Source of the DNA: Armatimonadota bacterium
GTDB taxonomy: Bacteria; Sysuimicrobiota; Sysuimicrobiia; Sysuimicrobiales; Humicultoraceae
Reading direction: 5' to 3'
Assembly (NCBI GenBank): GCA_031459855.1
Contig: JAVKHP010000001.1
Span: 2,501,906-2,565,905 of the forward strand
DNA length: 64,000 bases
This document shows positions 39,621-48,784 of this stretch, piece after piece. The position numbers and the translations under genes are program-made. The first letter of the stretch is position 1. The number at the start of each line of letters is the position of its first letter. Under the pieces are notes generated by a model. The model saw only the letters and a program-made list of their open reading frames with translations, was not told the origin of the DNA and searched no databases.

Positions 39621-41434
39621 TCCGGCAAGCGCCCCGGGCAAGAGCGACGGTCTCCTCCCCGGCGAGGCCGGTTGCGGCTGAGGGTGGCGCGCGCCGTCCG
39701 GTGGCGGCGGCGAACGCTCGCTCCCCGGCGCGATGGCCGCCGGCGATTCCGGCCCCACGCCCCGCACGGGCTGGTGTCCTCGGCGTGGCCGTGCTCGCGG
39801 TTCTGCTGGTCGGCGCGCCCGGCGTCGTGGCGACCCGTGCGGCGCCTTCCCCTGCTGCCGCACCCGAACTCGGCCTGGTCGCGGGGCGGTCGGCGACCGG
39901 GTTCGCCGAGGCGCGGGCCGCGGGCCTGCGGGCTGTCAGCCTGTTGGCCGACTGGAGCCTGATCGAAGCGCGCCGTGGCCAGCCGGTCTGGGACGAGCTG
40001 GACCGGGCGGTCGCGGCAGCGGCCCAGGAGGGACTGGCGCCGGTGGTGGTGCTGGCGCACACACCCCGATGGGCCAGCCTGGCCACCGGGGTCGACCTGA
40101 CCCGTCCCGAGGTCTTCGCACGGCAGCCGCCGCGCGACGTGCGCGACTGGGACCGCTTCGTAGGGTGGGCGGTGGCCCGCTACCGTGGCCGTGTGCGCGA
40201 CTGGCAGATCTGGACCCACCTGGGGCTGCCCGCGTTCCGCGGCACCGGCAGCGAGTACCTCGCGCTGCTCCAGACCGCATCGGCGCGGATTCGCGCTCTC
40301 GACCCGCAGGCGCGGGTGATCGCGACCTCCCCGGCCGGCGTCGACCTGGGGTTCGCCGTCCGGCTGGCCGAGACCGCGCCGGCGGCATTCGATGCGATCG
40401 TCGTGCCCGCCACGGGCATGTCGCCCGAGGCCCTGCTGCGGCCGCTTGGGGTGCTGGGCGCCCGCCTGCGCGAGCGCGGCAGACACCTCTGGCTCCAGTG
40501 GGCTCCCGATGCGACCGCGGACGCGCCGCGGGCCGCCGGCGAGTGGCTGAAGATGCTGCTGGTGGCCGATGCGACCGGCGTGCAGCGGCTGGTGGCGGCA
40601 GAGCCCGAGCGCAGCATCGGGGCGGTGCGGCAGGCCGTGACGCGGCTCGGCGCCAGGCGCGTCACCGGGTACCTCCTGCGTGACCCCGAGGTCTTCGTGG
40701 CGGCAGCGGAGTCGCCCGAGGACGGCATCCTGGCGGCCTGGGCGCGCGGTGAACGCACCCTCGAGCTGCCGGCCGCGCCCGGCATCCAGGGGGTGCCCCT
40801 CGATGGCCGCGCCGGGGCCCTCGAGGTCCGTGACGGCCGTGTGCTCGCCCACCTCCGCGAGATCCCCCTGGTGCTCACGGGCGTCCCCGCCGGCCTGCTC
40901 GAAGAAGCCCGGGCGACCGCGGCGCGCAGGCCCTGGCTGCCACTGCCCGCCCGCGACTACAGCGGCAGCCGAGAGGTCCAGGCACGCCTTGGGAACCCCG
41001 GAGAGGAACACGGCCTCTACAACGCGGCCTACCGGCACCGCCCCAACGGCGCCGTCGAGGTGATCGACCTGGACGGCACCACCGCCGTGCGCACGGCCGT
41101 GGGCCGCGGCGTGGTCTACGTCTACTTCGACGTGGACGACACGTTCCTGTACTTCGCTGAGGGCCGGGTGCCGCTGGAGGTGCACGTGGAGGTCTGGGGG
41201 GCGCGCGCCTCACAGCAGCTGGGCTTCAACCTGCTCTACGACGCGGCCGGCGGCTACCGCTTCACGCCATGGGTCTGGGTCGAGCCCGGCGAGGGCTGGC
41301 GCACCTACACGATCCGGCTGCCCGACGCCAGCTTCGCCAACACCTGGGGCTACGACTTCGCCATTAACGCTGCGGGCAACCGCGTCGAGGACCTCACCGT
41401 GCGCACGGTCCGGGTCCGGAAGGTGGCACCCTGA
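39617..41434 (+). CDS. Secreted glycoside-hydrolase-like protein, probably catalytically inactive
   Basis: The 605-residue protein has a long basic Pro/Ala/Arg-rich N-terminus and one hydrophobic anchor or signal (about 52-73). A TIM-barrel domain like GH39/GH42 enzymes follows (about 85-345), then a C-terminal beta-rich domain (about 430-605) resembling a carbohydrate-binding or discoidin-like module. The barrel has DWSLIEARRGQ and LAHTPRW as expected. The acid/base site, normally IWNEP, reads IWTHLG (about 197-202), and the nucleophile site, normally WxTExGW, reads LWLQWAPD (about 291-298). Both glutamates are missing, so it may bind rather than cut glycans. The start at GTG 39617 overlaps the VanZ-like stop; GTG 39701 is an alternative. 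Confidence 0.75.
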   Translation: MIRQAPRARATVSSPARPVAAEGGARRPVAAANARSPARWPPAIPAPRPARAGVLGVAVLAVLLVGAPGVVATRAAPSPAAAPELGLVAGRSATGFAEARAAGLRAVSLLADWSLIEARRGQPVWDELDRAVAAAAQEGLAPVVVLAHTPRWASLATGVDLTRPEVFARQPPRDVRDWDRFVGWAVARYRGRVRDWQIWTHLGLPAFRGTGSEYLALLQTASARIRALDPQARVIATSPAGVDLGFAVRLAETAPAAFDAIVVPATGMSPEALLRPLGVLGARLRERGRHLWLQWAPDATADAPRAAGEWLKMLLVADATGVQRLVAAEPERSIGAVRQAVTRLGARRVTGYLLRDPEVFVAAAESPEDGILAAWARGERTLELPAAPGIQGVPLDGRAGALEVRDGRVLAHLREIPLVLTGVPAGLLEEARATAARRPWLPLPARDYSGSREVQARLGNPGEEHGLYNAAYRHRPNGAVEVIDLDGTTAVRTAVGRGVVYVYFDVDDTFLYFAEGRVPLEVHVEVWGARASQQLGFNLLYDAAGGYRFTPWVWVEPGEGWRTYTIRLPDASFANTWGYDFAINAAGNRVEDLTVRTVRVRKVAP

Positions 41435-41616
41435 GCGCGCCCCGTGCCGGCCGGAACGCCGGAGCCGCCCGCGTGGAGCGTTCGGGCCGCGATCGGCACC
41501 GAGCGCCCTGGGAAGAACCAGGAGACCGCGGAACCCGCCGGCAGGGAGCGGTCAGGGAGCCGCCGAAGCCCACGGGCAACGTGCAGGGCCTCGACTCCGG
41601 AGGGAGGGATGGTCCG

Positions 41617-42891
41617 GTGAGCAGGCAGCTCCGTAGCCTCGCAGTGGCCCTCGGCGTCCTCGTGGCCGCCGCCGTCGTTCCCGCAGTGGCACAGCAGCCA
41701 CCGCCCCTGCCGGCCAGCATCAAGGTGGGCGCGCTCTTCGACCTCACGGGGCCCACGTCGGACGTGGGCGTGGACTACTCCAAGGGCGTGCTCGACCACG
41801 TCCGGTACATCAACGAGGTCATGGGCGGCATCCGGGGCAAGGTGAAGATCGACCTGGTCTGGGCCGACTACGCCTACCGCATCCCCGAGAGCCTGAACCT
41901 GTACCGGAAGTACCGCGACGTCGACCGGGTCCAGGCCATCATCGGTTGGGGCACCAACGACACCGAAGCCCTCAAGGAGCAGATCGCGGCCGACCAGATC
42001 CCGTTCATCTCCGCGTCGTACTCCTCGCACCTGAACGACCCGTCCAAGACGCCCTACAACTTCTACCCGGTGTCGTCGTACTCCGATCAGCTCCGGGCCG
42101 TGCTGAAGTTCGCTGCCGAGCTGGCCAAGAAAGAGGGCAAGGCGCGGCCCAAGTTCGTCTTCGCCTACCCCGACCACCCCTACGGCCGGGCGCCCATCCC
42201 GGCGGGCAAGGACTACGCCAGGGAACTGGGGTTCGAGGTCGGCCCCGACCAGTTCGTGCCGCTGACGGCCCTGGAGGCCCGCTCCCAGGTGGCGGCCATC
42301 AGGGCGTTCGGGGCGGACTTCGCCTGGTTCGGCGGCACGACCAACTCGGCGTCGGTCACCATCCGCGACGCGAAGCAGGCGGGCCTGACCACCCGCTGGT
42401 TCGTGAACGTGTGGGGGTTCGACGAGAACATGATCAAGCTCATCGGTGCGGCGGCGGAGGGGGCGTACGGCAGCACGCCGCACGCGTACTTCGGTGAGCC
42501 GGTGCCGGGCATGAAGACGATCTTCGACGCCTACCGGCGGTTCCAGGGCAAGGAGGTGCCCCAGTTCCAGTGGGGGACGACCCAGACGCCCTACATCGCC
42601 TCGTACATCCGCGGCTGGCTCAACGTCTACCTGCTGCGCCGCGGCCTGGAACAGATCGTCGACGGCTGGTCGTCCTACGGCCGGCTGGGAGGCTTCGCCG
42701 GCGTGAACGTGCGCTCCGCGCTGGAGCTGTTGAAGAACTGGGACCCCGAGGGGCTCGCGCCGCCCATCACGCTGGCGCGGGACGACCACCGGCCGTCCAC
42801 CACAACCCGCATCATGCAGGTCCGCAACGGCCGCATCGTCGTGGTGGAGCAGGTCACGGTGGAACGGCGCAAGGACTGGCTGGGGTACTGA
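41617..42891 (+). CDS. LIV-type ABC transporter substrate-binding protein (second system)
   Basis: The 424-residue Peripla_BP_6 protein has a Sec signal peptide (VSRQLRSLAVALGVLVAAA) ending near AVAQQ, again without a lipobox cysteine. The mature part opens IKVGALFDLTGPTSDVGVDYS. The GTG at 41617 is preceded by GGAGGGAGGG, which decides the start. Proteins of this branch, found beside acyl-CoA ligases, often bind aromatic or other carboxylic acids rather than leucine. The neighbouring ligase genes make that likely here too, but the ligand is not shown by sequence alone. Confidence 0.9.
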   Translation: MSRQLRSLAVALGVLVAAAVVPAVAQQPPPLPASIKVGALFDLTGPTSDVGVDYSKGVLDHVRYINEVMGGIRGKVKIDLVWADYAYRIPESLNLYRKYRDVDRVQAIIGWGTNDTEALKEQIAADQIPFISASYSSHLNDPSKTPYNFYPVSSYSDQLRAVLKFAAELAKKEGKARPKFVFAYPDHPYGRAPIPAGKDYARELGFEVGPDQFVPLTALEARSQVAAIRAFGADFAWFGGTTNSASVTIRDAKQAGLTTRWFVNVWGFDENMIKLIGAAAEGAYGSTPHAYFGEPVPGMKTIFDAYRRFQGKEVPQFQWGTTQTPYIASYIRGWLNVYLLRRGLEQIVDGWSSYGRLGGFAGVNVRSALELLKNWDPEGLAPPITLARDDHRPSTTTRIMQVRNGRIVVVEQVTVERRKDWLGY

Positions 42892-42959
42892 GGGCCCGAT
42901 CCTGCGCGGTGCTCGCGACTGCACCCCGCAGGGCGTCTGGCGGGGCGGGGGGCGCTGCC

Positions 42960-42993
42960 GTCCCGGGGTGGGCACGGTGCTCCGCCCCGGGAC
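42960..42993 (+). terminator. Intercistronic GC hairpin after the second LIV binding-protein gene
   Basis: GTCCCGGGG (42960-42968) is perfectly complementary to CCCCGGGAC (42985-42993), and the loop can form an additional GCAC/GTGC pair. There is no U-tract. It mirrors the hairpin after the first LIV binding protein and may set the expression ratio. Confidence 0.5.
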
Positions 42994-43084
42994 GGCCACG
43001 CGTGGGGATCGTGCTGTCGCCAACCCACACCGAGGTCGTCTCCTGCCGGCAGGGTGTGAACGACCCTGACGGCCCCGGGCGACC

Positions 43085-43870
43085 ATGCTGGTGCTGAACA
43101 ACGTCGAGGTCGTCTTCTGGGGCACGATCCTGGTGCTGAAGGGGATCTCGCTGCGCGTCGAGCCCGGCAGCATCACCGCGGTCATCGGCGCCAACGGCGC
43201 GGGCAAGACCACCACCCTCAAGGCGATCTCCGGGCTGGTGCGCCTGGAGCGGGGCGAGGTCACCCGGGGCACCATCGAGGTCGACGGACAGCGTATCGAG
43301 AACTGGCTGCCCGAGGACGTGGCGCGGCTGGGCATCGTCATGGTGCGCGAGGGCCGGCGGCTGTTCGAGGAACTGACAGCCGAGGAGAACCTGCTGGTCG
43401 GGGCCGCCGTGCGGCGCGACGGCCGGCGCGAGCTCCTCGACCTGGTCTACACCTACTTCCCGCGCCTGCGGGAGCGCCGGCGGGTGCGGGCCGGCTACCT
43501 CTCCGGCGGCGAGCAGCAGATGCTGGCCATCGGGTGCGCGCTCATGGCCCGGCCGCGCCTGCTGCTGCTGGACGAGCCCAGCCTGGGGCTGGCCCCGATC
43601 GTGGCCCACGAGATCTTCGAGCTCGTCCAGCGGCTGAACCGGGACGAGCGCATCACGATCCTGCTGGTCGAGCAGAACGCCCGCATGGCGCTGCAGCTGG
43701 CCTCCTACGGTTACGTGATGGAGAACGGCAAGATCGTCCTGGACGGACCGGCCGACCGGCTGCGGGAGGACGCCGACGTCAAGGAGTTCTACCTGGGCAT
43801 GAGCAAGGCGGGCCGCCGTCTGTTCACGGAGGTGAAGAGCTACAAGCGCCGCAAGCGCTGGCTGGCCTGA
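43085..43870 (+). CDS. livF: LIV-type ABC transporter ATP-binding protein LivF (second system)
   Basis: The 261-residue ATPase has Walker A GANGAGKTT, signature LSGGEQQMLAIGCAL, Walker B LLLLDEPSLGLAP and VEQNARMAL, the LivF pattern. The C-terminus is longer than usual, ending in a basic FTEVKSYKRRKRWLA tail, a variant I recall from ligase-linked LIV systems. Its LivG, LivH and LivM partners are encoded on the opposite strand just beyond, so the transporter is split between two convergent transcripts. Confidence 0.93.
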   Translation: MLVLNNVEVVFWGTILVLKGISLRVEPGSITAVIGANGAGKTTTLKAISGLVRLERGEVTRGTIEVDGQRIENWLPEDVARLGIVMVREGRRLFEELTAEENLLVGAAVRRDGRRELLDLVYTYFPRLRERRRVRAGYLSGGEQQMLAIGCALMARPRLLLLDEPSLGLAPIVAHEIFELVQRLNRDERITILLVEQNARMALQLASYGYVMENGKIVLDGPADRLREDADVKEFYLGMSKAGRRLFTEVKSYKRRKRWLA

Positions 43871-43967
43871 CCCGCGGCCGGCGCGGCGCCGGTGCACGGT
43901 TCGCAGAGCCGGGCGCGCATCGCTGAGGCGGGCTGTGGGCAGCGGCCCTGCGGACGCCAGGTGTGCC

Positions 43968-45005
43968 TCAGTGCGGGAAGGGCCAGAGGTCCAGGTAGCG
44001 CTTGAGCTTGCGAAACAGCGTCGCCAGGCCCCCGGGTTCCCAGATCAGCAGCGCGATCAGCAGCGTCCCGAAGACGATCTCGCGCAGCGGGGTGGCGGCC
44101 TTGCCCAGGCCGGGCAGGGCGGCCACCAGCAGGGGGGTGGCGAAGCGCAGGCCCTGGTTGAGCAGCGTGACGAACGCCGCGCCCAGGTGCGGCCCCCACA
44201 CGCTGGTCAGGCCACCGAGCACGATGATGGCGATGTAGTCGATGGACAGCCCGATGCCGAAGTGCTCGGCGCCGATGACGCGGTTGTAGTGGGCGAACAG
44301 GCTGCCGCTGATGCCCGCGAAGCACGCCGCCAGCGCGAACGCCAGCGTCTTGTAGTAGAGCAGGGGCACGCCCAGCACCTGGGCGGCGTAGTCCCGGTCG
44401 CGCACGGCCATCAGGGCCAGGCCGATGCGTCCGCGCACCAGGTTGGCAGCGAACACCCCGCTGGCCAGCCACAGGGGCAGCAACAGGTACAGGTAGAAGT
44501 CGGCCTCCTGCTGGAAGACGCGGCCCCCGATGCGGGCCGGGGGCACGACGTTCCCGGCCATGCCGCCCGCGGTGTGGATGATCACGTACTCGGTGATGAA
44601 CTGGAACGCCATGGTGGCGATGGCGAGGTAGAGGCCCTTGATGCGCAGCGACGGCAACCCCACCACGGCGCCCACCACGAACGCCACCAGGCCCGCCAGC
44701 GGCAGCGCCGCCACGAAGGGCCACTGCAGGCGCGTGGTCACGTACCACGACGTGTACGCGCCCACCGCCATGAAGGCGGCGTGCCCCAACGAGATCTGTC
44801 CGGCGAAGCCCGTGAGCAGAGCCAGACCGACGGCGCCGATGGCGAAGATGCCGATGGTGTTCAGCAGGAACAGGTACCGGCCGGCCCACACCGGCGCCGC
44901 GGCCAGGACCACCAGCAGCGCCAGGAACCCCACCCGGTACAGCCGGGTGTCCAGCAGCGCCATGTCCGCCGCGTAGTGGGTCTTGAAGTCGCCGGCGGGC
45001 CGCAC
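43968..45005 (-). CDS. livM: LIV-type ABC transporter permease LivM (second system)
   Basis: The 345-residue permease has about nine to ten helices and the hallmark LLTGFAGQISLGHAAFMAVGAY, quoted by its central residues GQISLGHAAF. LRIKGLYLAIATMAFQFI and the EAA-like MAVRDRDYAAQVLGV loop follow. The GTG at 45005 lies two bases after the LivH stop; an internal ATG at 44963 is also possible and no Shine-Dalgarno decides. It ends the minus-strand operon livG-ligase-livH-livM. Confidence 0.92.
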   Translation of the reverse strand: MRPAGDFKTHYAADMALLDTRLYRVGFLALLVVLAAAPVWAGRYLFLLNTIGIFAIGAVGLALLTGFAGQISLGHAAFMAVGAYTSWYVTTRLQWPFVAALPLAGLVAFVVGAVVGLPSLRIKGLYLAIATMAFQFITEYVIIHTAGGMAGNVVPPARIGGRVFQQEADFYLYLLLPLWLASGVFAANLVRGRIGLALMAVRDRDYAAQVLGVPLLYYKTLAFALAACFAGISGSLFAHYNRVIGAEHFGIGLSIDYIAIIVLGGLTSVWGPHLGAAFVTLLNQGLRFATPLLVAALPGLGKAATPLREIVFGTLLIALLIWEPGGLATLFRKLKRYLDLWPFPH

Positions 45006-45007
45006 GC

Positions 45008-45928
45008 TCACAGCCGCTCGATGTGCTCCGTGCCGAAGAGGCCGTAGGGTCTGACCAGGAGCACCAGCAGGATGACCAGGAAGGGCGTGATGTCCTTGAA
45101 GCCCTGGAGCGGAATGCCGAAGAGGACCACGTTGGCGTCGATGTAGCCCCCGACGACCGTCTCCAGCACGCCGATGATGAACCCGCCCAGGATCGCCCCG
45201 GGGATGCTGTCGAGCCCGCCCAGGATCACGGCGGCCAGGGCCTTCAGGCCCACGTGGGCCAGGGCGAAGTTCACGCCCAGCCACAGGCCGATGAGGATGC
45301 CGCCCACCGACCCGGCGATGGCCGCGAACGCCCAGGCGTAGGCGAACACGCGCTTCAGGCTGACCCCCAGCGTCGACGCGGTGAGCTGTTCGTTGGCCGC
45401 GGCCCGCATGGCGATGCCCCACAGGGAGTACCGGAAGAACAGCGAGAACACCACCAGCAGCGCCACGGCCACCCCCGCGCTCCAGACGCCGACGCGGGGA
45501 ATGGGGATGCTGCCCAGCCGCACCACGTCGGCGGGAATGACCGGCGGGAACTGTCGGGTGTCGCCACCCCACAGGCCCACCATGACGCCCCGGATGATGT
45601 AGCCCAGCGCCAGGGTCACGATGATGACCGAGAGCAGGGGCTGGCCGAACAGCGGCCGCATCACCCCGCGCTCGACCACGAACCCCAGGGCGGCGGCGGC
45701 GGCCAGCGTCGCCGCCACGCCCAGCCCGAAGGCCGCCAGCACCGGCAGGTCCAGGGCCCGGGTCAGGGCGATGGCCAGGTAGCCGCCGAACAGGACCAGT
45801 TCGCCGTGGGCCAGGTTCAGGATCTTCGTGGACTTGTACAGGAGGGCGAACCCCAGCGCGATCAGGGCGTAGATGGACCCCACCGCCAGGCCGACCACGA
45901 GGCCGTCGAGGACGAACGCCAGGGTCAC
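45008..45928 (-). CDS. livH: LIV-type ABC transporter permease LivH (second system)
   Basis: The 306-residue permease has the LivH hallmark ALGFALLYKSTKILNLAHGE and ends RPYGLFG. About eight helices are visible. The GTG at 45928 overlaps the ligase stop as GTGA, so the ligase and permease are translated together. That coupling supports a joint role in taking up a carboxylic acid and trapping it as its CoA thioester. Confidence 0.93.
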   Translation of the reverse strand: MTLAFVLDGLVVGLAVGSIYALIALGFALLYKSTKILNLAHGELVLFGGYLAIALTRALDLPVLAAFGLGVAATLAAAAALGFVVERGVMRPLFGQPLLSVIIVTLALGYIIRGVMVGLWGGDTRQFPPVIPADVVRLGSIPIPRVGVWSAGVAVALLVVFSLFFRYSLWGIAMRAAANEQLTASTLGVSLKRVFAYAWAFAAIAGSVGGILIGLWLGVNFALAHVGLKALAAVILGGLDSIPGAILGGFIIGVLETVVGGYIDANVVLFGIPLQGFKDITPFLVILLVLLVRPYGLFGTEHIERL

Positions 45929-47892
45929 GGCGCGGGGGCGGGCGCGACGGTGACGATGCGCATCACCGGGTGCAGCTCGGCGGTCCGCCCGTCCTCGTAG
46001 CGGATCGTCACCACCGCCTGGTAGCGCTCGGCGCCGGCGTAGATGGCCGCGATCAGGTCGGCGTAGCGCTGGTTGATGTGGGCGCGCCGCAGCTTGCGCG
46101 TCCGCGTCAGCTCGTCGTCGTCGGGGTGGAACTCCTTGTACAGCGAGACGAACCGGGCGATGCGCCAGGCGGGCTGCAGCCGGCTGTTGGTCTCCTGCAC
46201 CAGGCGCTGCAGCAGCGCCAGCACCTCCGGGCGCTGCGACAGGTCGGCGTAGGAGGTGTAGGCGATCCCCCGGTCCTCGGCCCACTTGCCCACGTTGCGC
46301 AGGTCGATGTTGAGGATGGCCGCCAGCGCGGGCTGGCCGTCGCCGATCACGCACGCCTCCTGGATGAAGGGCGTGAACTTCAGCATGTCCTCGATGACCC
46401 GGGGGGCCACGCGGGTGCCGTCGGCCAGCTGGATCACGTCGCCCATGCGGTCGAAGAGGATGACGTCGCCGCTGGGGTCCAGGGTCCCGTAGTCGCCGGT
46501 GTAGAGCCAGCCGTCGCGCAGCGCCCGGGCGGTGGCCTCGGGGTTCCGGTAGTACCCGAGGAAGACCGAGGGGCTGCGCTCGAGGATCTCGCCGTCGTCG
46601 GAGATGCGGACCTCGGTGTGCGCGATCGGGGCACCCATGGTCCAGAAGCGCACCTGGCCGTCGCGGTGCACGCACGAGATCCCGGCGATCTCCGTCTGGC
46701 CGTAGATCTGCTTGAGGTTCAGGCCCAGTGCCCGGAAGAACTTGTGGTAGTCCGGCCCCAGGGAGGCGCCGCCGTTCCAGGCCACCCGCATGCGCACCAT
46801 GCCCATCTTGTCGAGGATGGGCCGGTAGACCGTCCAGTACCACAGCAGCCGCAGCGCCCGCAGCCACCAGGGCACCGGTCGGCCCTCGGCCTCCAGCTCG
46901 ACGGCCCGGATGCCGTGGCGCATGGCGGTCTCGTAGATCCAGCGGCGCACCGGGCCGGCGTCCAGGATGCGCACCGTGGCGGCCGAGTGCAGCCCTTCGT
47001 AGATGCGGGCGGGCGCGAAGGTGAAGTGGGGGCCGATCTCGCGGAAGTCGCGCTGGGCCGTCTCGGGTTCCTCGGGGAAGTTGACCGTGAAGCCCACCCA
47101 CTGGTGCAGGCTGTAGGCGATCATCTGCTCGCCGATCCACGCAAACGGCAGGTACGAGACGAACTCGTCGCCCGGGCCGATGTGGGGTTCGACCGCGTGG
47201 AAGTTCTCGGCCTGGGCCAGCAGGTTGCGGTGCGACAGCATTGCGAGCTTGGGCATGGCCGTCGTGCCCGACGTCTGGCAGAGGATAGCGACGTCGTCGG
47301 GCTGCGTCTGGGCCACCAGGGCGGCGAACCGCTCGGGACTCCGCGCATGCACCTCGCGGCCCAGCGCCATCAGGTCGGCGAAAGCCAGCAGCTTCGGGTG
47401 CCGGTAGCGCCACATGCCCCGCCAGTCCTCGACGACGATGCGCTCCACGGTGGGCAGGCGCTCCTCCACCGCCAGGATCTTGTCGGTCTGCTCCTGGTCC
47501 TCGCAGAAGACGAACCGGGCGCCGGCGAACGCGATGAGCTCGGCCAGCTGCTCGGCCAGGCTGTCCTGGTACATGCCGCAGGAGATGGCTCCCAGCGTCT
47601 GGGCGCCCATGGCCATGTAGAACAGCTCGGGTCGGTTGTCGCCGATCAGCACCAGCACGTCGCCCCGCCGCAGTCCCAGGGCCTCCAGGCCCAGGGCGCA
47701 CGCCCGCGCGCAGTCCAGGTACTGCGCCCACGTGATCTCGCGCCAGATGCCGAACTCCTTCTCGCGGAAGGCCACGCGGTCGCCGAACCGGGCGGCGTTG
47801 TAGACCAGGCGCCGCGGGAACGTGTCGGGCGCCCGGGCCACGTCCACAGCCGCCGCGGGGCGGGGGCGCTCGAGCACTGCCTCGGCGGTCAT
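45925..47892 (-). CDS. AMP-dependent long-chain-type acyl-CoA ligase
   Basis: The 655-residue enzyme belongs to the ANL adenylate-forming family and couples a carboxylic acid to CoA using ATP. The P-loop CQTSGTTAMPKLAML, the YGQTE motif (IYGQTEIAG), the hinge GWLYTGDYG and the C-terminal RTRKLRR are intact. The long form with RVAPRVIEDMLK resembles FAA/long-chain synthetases found between liv genes. The ATGA overlap with livG fixes the start at 47892. The substrate may be aromatic, branched or long-chain; sequence by eye does not decide. Confidence 0.9.
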   Translation of the reverse strand: MTAEAVLERPRPAAAVDVARAPDTFPRRLVYNAARFGDRVAFREKEFGIWREITWAQYLDCARACALGLEALGLRRGDVLVLIGDNRPELFYMAMGAQTLGAISCGMYQDSLAEQLAELIAFAGARFVFCEDQEQTDKILAVEERLPTVERIVVEDWRGMWRYRHPKLLAFADLMALGREVHARSPERFAALVAQTQPDDVAILCQTSGTTAMPKLAMLSHRNLLAQAENFHAVEPHIGPGDEFVSYLPFAWIGEQMIAYSLHQWVGFTVNFPEEPETAQRDFREIGPHFTFAPARIYEGLHSAATVRILDAGPVRRWIYETAMRHGIRAVELEAEGRPVPWWLRALRLLWYWTVYRPILDKMGMVRMRVAWNGGASLGPDYHKFFRALGLNLKQIYGQTEIAGISCVHRDGQVRFWTMGAPIAHTEVRISDDGEILERSPSVFLGYYRNPEATARALRDGWLYTGDYGTLDPSGDVILFDRMGDVIQLADGTRVAPRVIEDMLKFTPFIQEACVIGDGQPALAAILNIDLRNVGKWAEDRGIAYTSYADLSQRPEVLALLQRLVQETNSRLQPAWRIARFVSLYKEFHPDDDELTRTRKLRRAHINQRYADLIAAIYAGAERYQAVVTIRYEDGRTAELHPVMRIVTVAPAPAP

Positions 47893-48686
47893 GCGACCCG
47901 GTGCTCCTCCCCGAGGTAGGCCCGGATGACCTCGGGATCGCGCTGGATCTCCTGTGGGGGCCCTTCGGCGATCTTCCGACCGTAGTCCATGGCGAGCACC
48001 CGGTCGCACAGGTCCATCACGACGCCCATGTCGTGCTCGATGAGGATCATGGGCAGGCCCCGGACCTCCCGCAGCTCCAGGAGGTAGCGCGCCATGTCGG
48101 CCTTCTCGTCGGCGCTCATGCCCGCCATGGGCTCGTCCAGCAGCAGCAGGCGAGGCTCCATGGCCAGGGCCCGGCCCAGTTCCACCTTCTTCTGCACGCC
48201 GTAGGGCAGCTCGGCCACGCGGTGCCCCCGGTGCTCTTCCAGCTCCAGGAAGTCGATGATCTCCTCGACACGCGCCCGATGCGCCAGGAGCTCTCGCTCG
48301 GCGGGTCCCCAGTAGACCCCCGAAGCCAGCACGCCCGCGCGCATGTGGAGCAGACGTCCCGAGAGGATGTTGGCCAGCACAGTCATGCCCGGGTAGAGCG
48401 CGATGTTCTGGAACGTGCGGCCCAACCCCAGGGCCGCCCGCTGGTGGGGTGGCAGCCGGGTGATGTCACGGCCAAACAAGGTGATGCGGCCTTCCTGGGG
48501 GTGGTAGAACCCGCTGATGGAGTTGAGGACGCTGGTCTTGCCCGCGCCGTTGGGCCCGATGATCCCCAGCAGCTCACCGGCCCGGACCGAGAACGACAGC
48601 CCGTGGACCGCGACGACGCCCGCGAACCGGAGCGTCAGCCGCTCGACGGTCAGCACCGTGTCCGCGAGGGGGACCGGCGGGTCCAC
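47889..48686 (-). CDS. livG: LIV-type ABC transporter ATP-binding protein LivG (second system)
   Basis: The 265-residue ATPase has Walker A GPNGAGKTS, the LivG-type signature ELPYGVQKKVELGRAL, Walker B LLLLDEPMAGMS and IEHDMGVVMD. It ends with AEGPPQEIQRDPEVIRAYLG. A GTG at 48686 with TAGGA upstream is the start; longer upstream extensions lose similarity. It is the first gene of the minus-strand operon and faces the PaaK-like gene divergently across about 100 bases. Confidence 0.93.
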   Translation of the reverse strand: MDPPVPLADTVLTVERLTLRFAGVVAVHGLSFSVRAGELLGIIGPNGAGKTSVLNSISGFYHPQEGRITLFGRDITRLPPHQRAALGLGRTFQNIALYPGMTVLANILSGRLLHMRAGVLASGVYWGPAERELLAHRARVEEIIDFLELEEHRGHRVAELPYGVQKKVELGRALAMEPRLLLLDEPMAGMSADEKADMARYLLELREVRGLPMILIEHDMGVVMDLCDRVLAMDYGRKIAEGPPQEIQRDPEVIRAYLGEEHRVA

Positions 48687-48784
48687 GGTCCTACAAATTA
48701 GGGCTGCCGGAAGGCCATTCCTGCCGGGCAGGAGACGGTCGACGCGCGGGGGAAGACCAGCGCATACCGCACCGGGAGGGCACC

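Noticed and set aside
45008-47731. A giant ligase-permease fusion on the minus strand
   Set aside because: The open frame joins the LivH frame to an unrelated frame of the ligase gene. The ligase's true frame is a different one, and the GTGA overlap at 45925-45928 separates the two genes.
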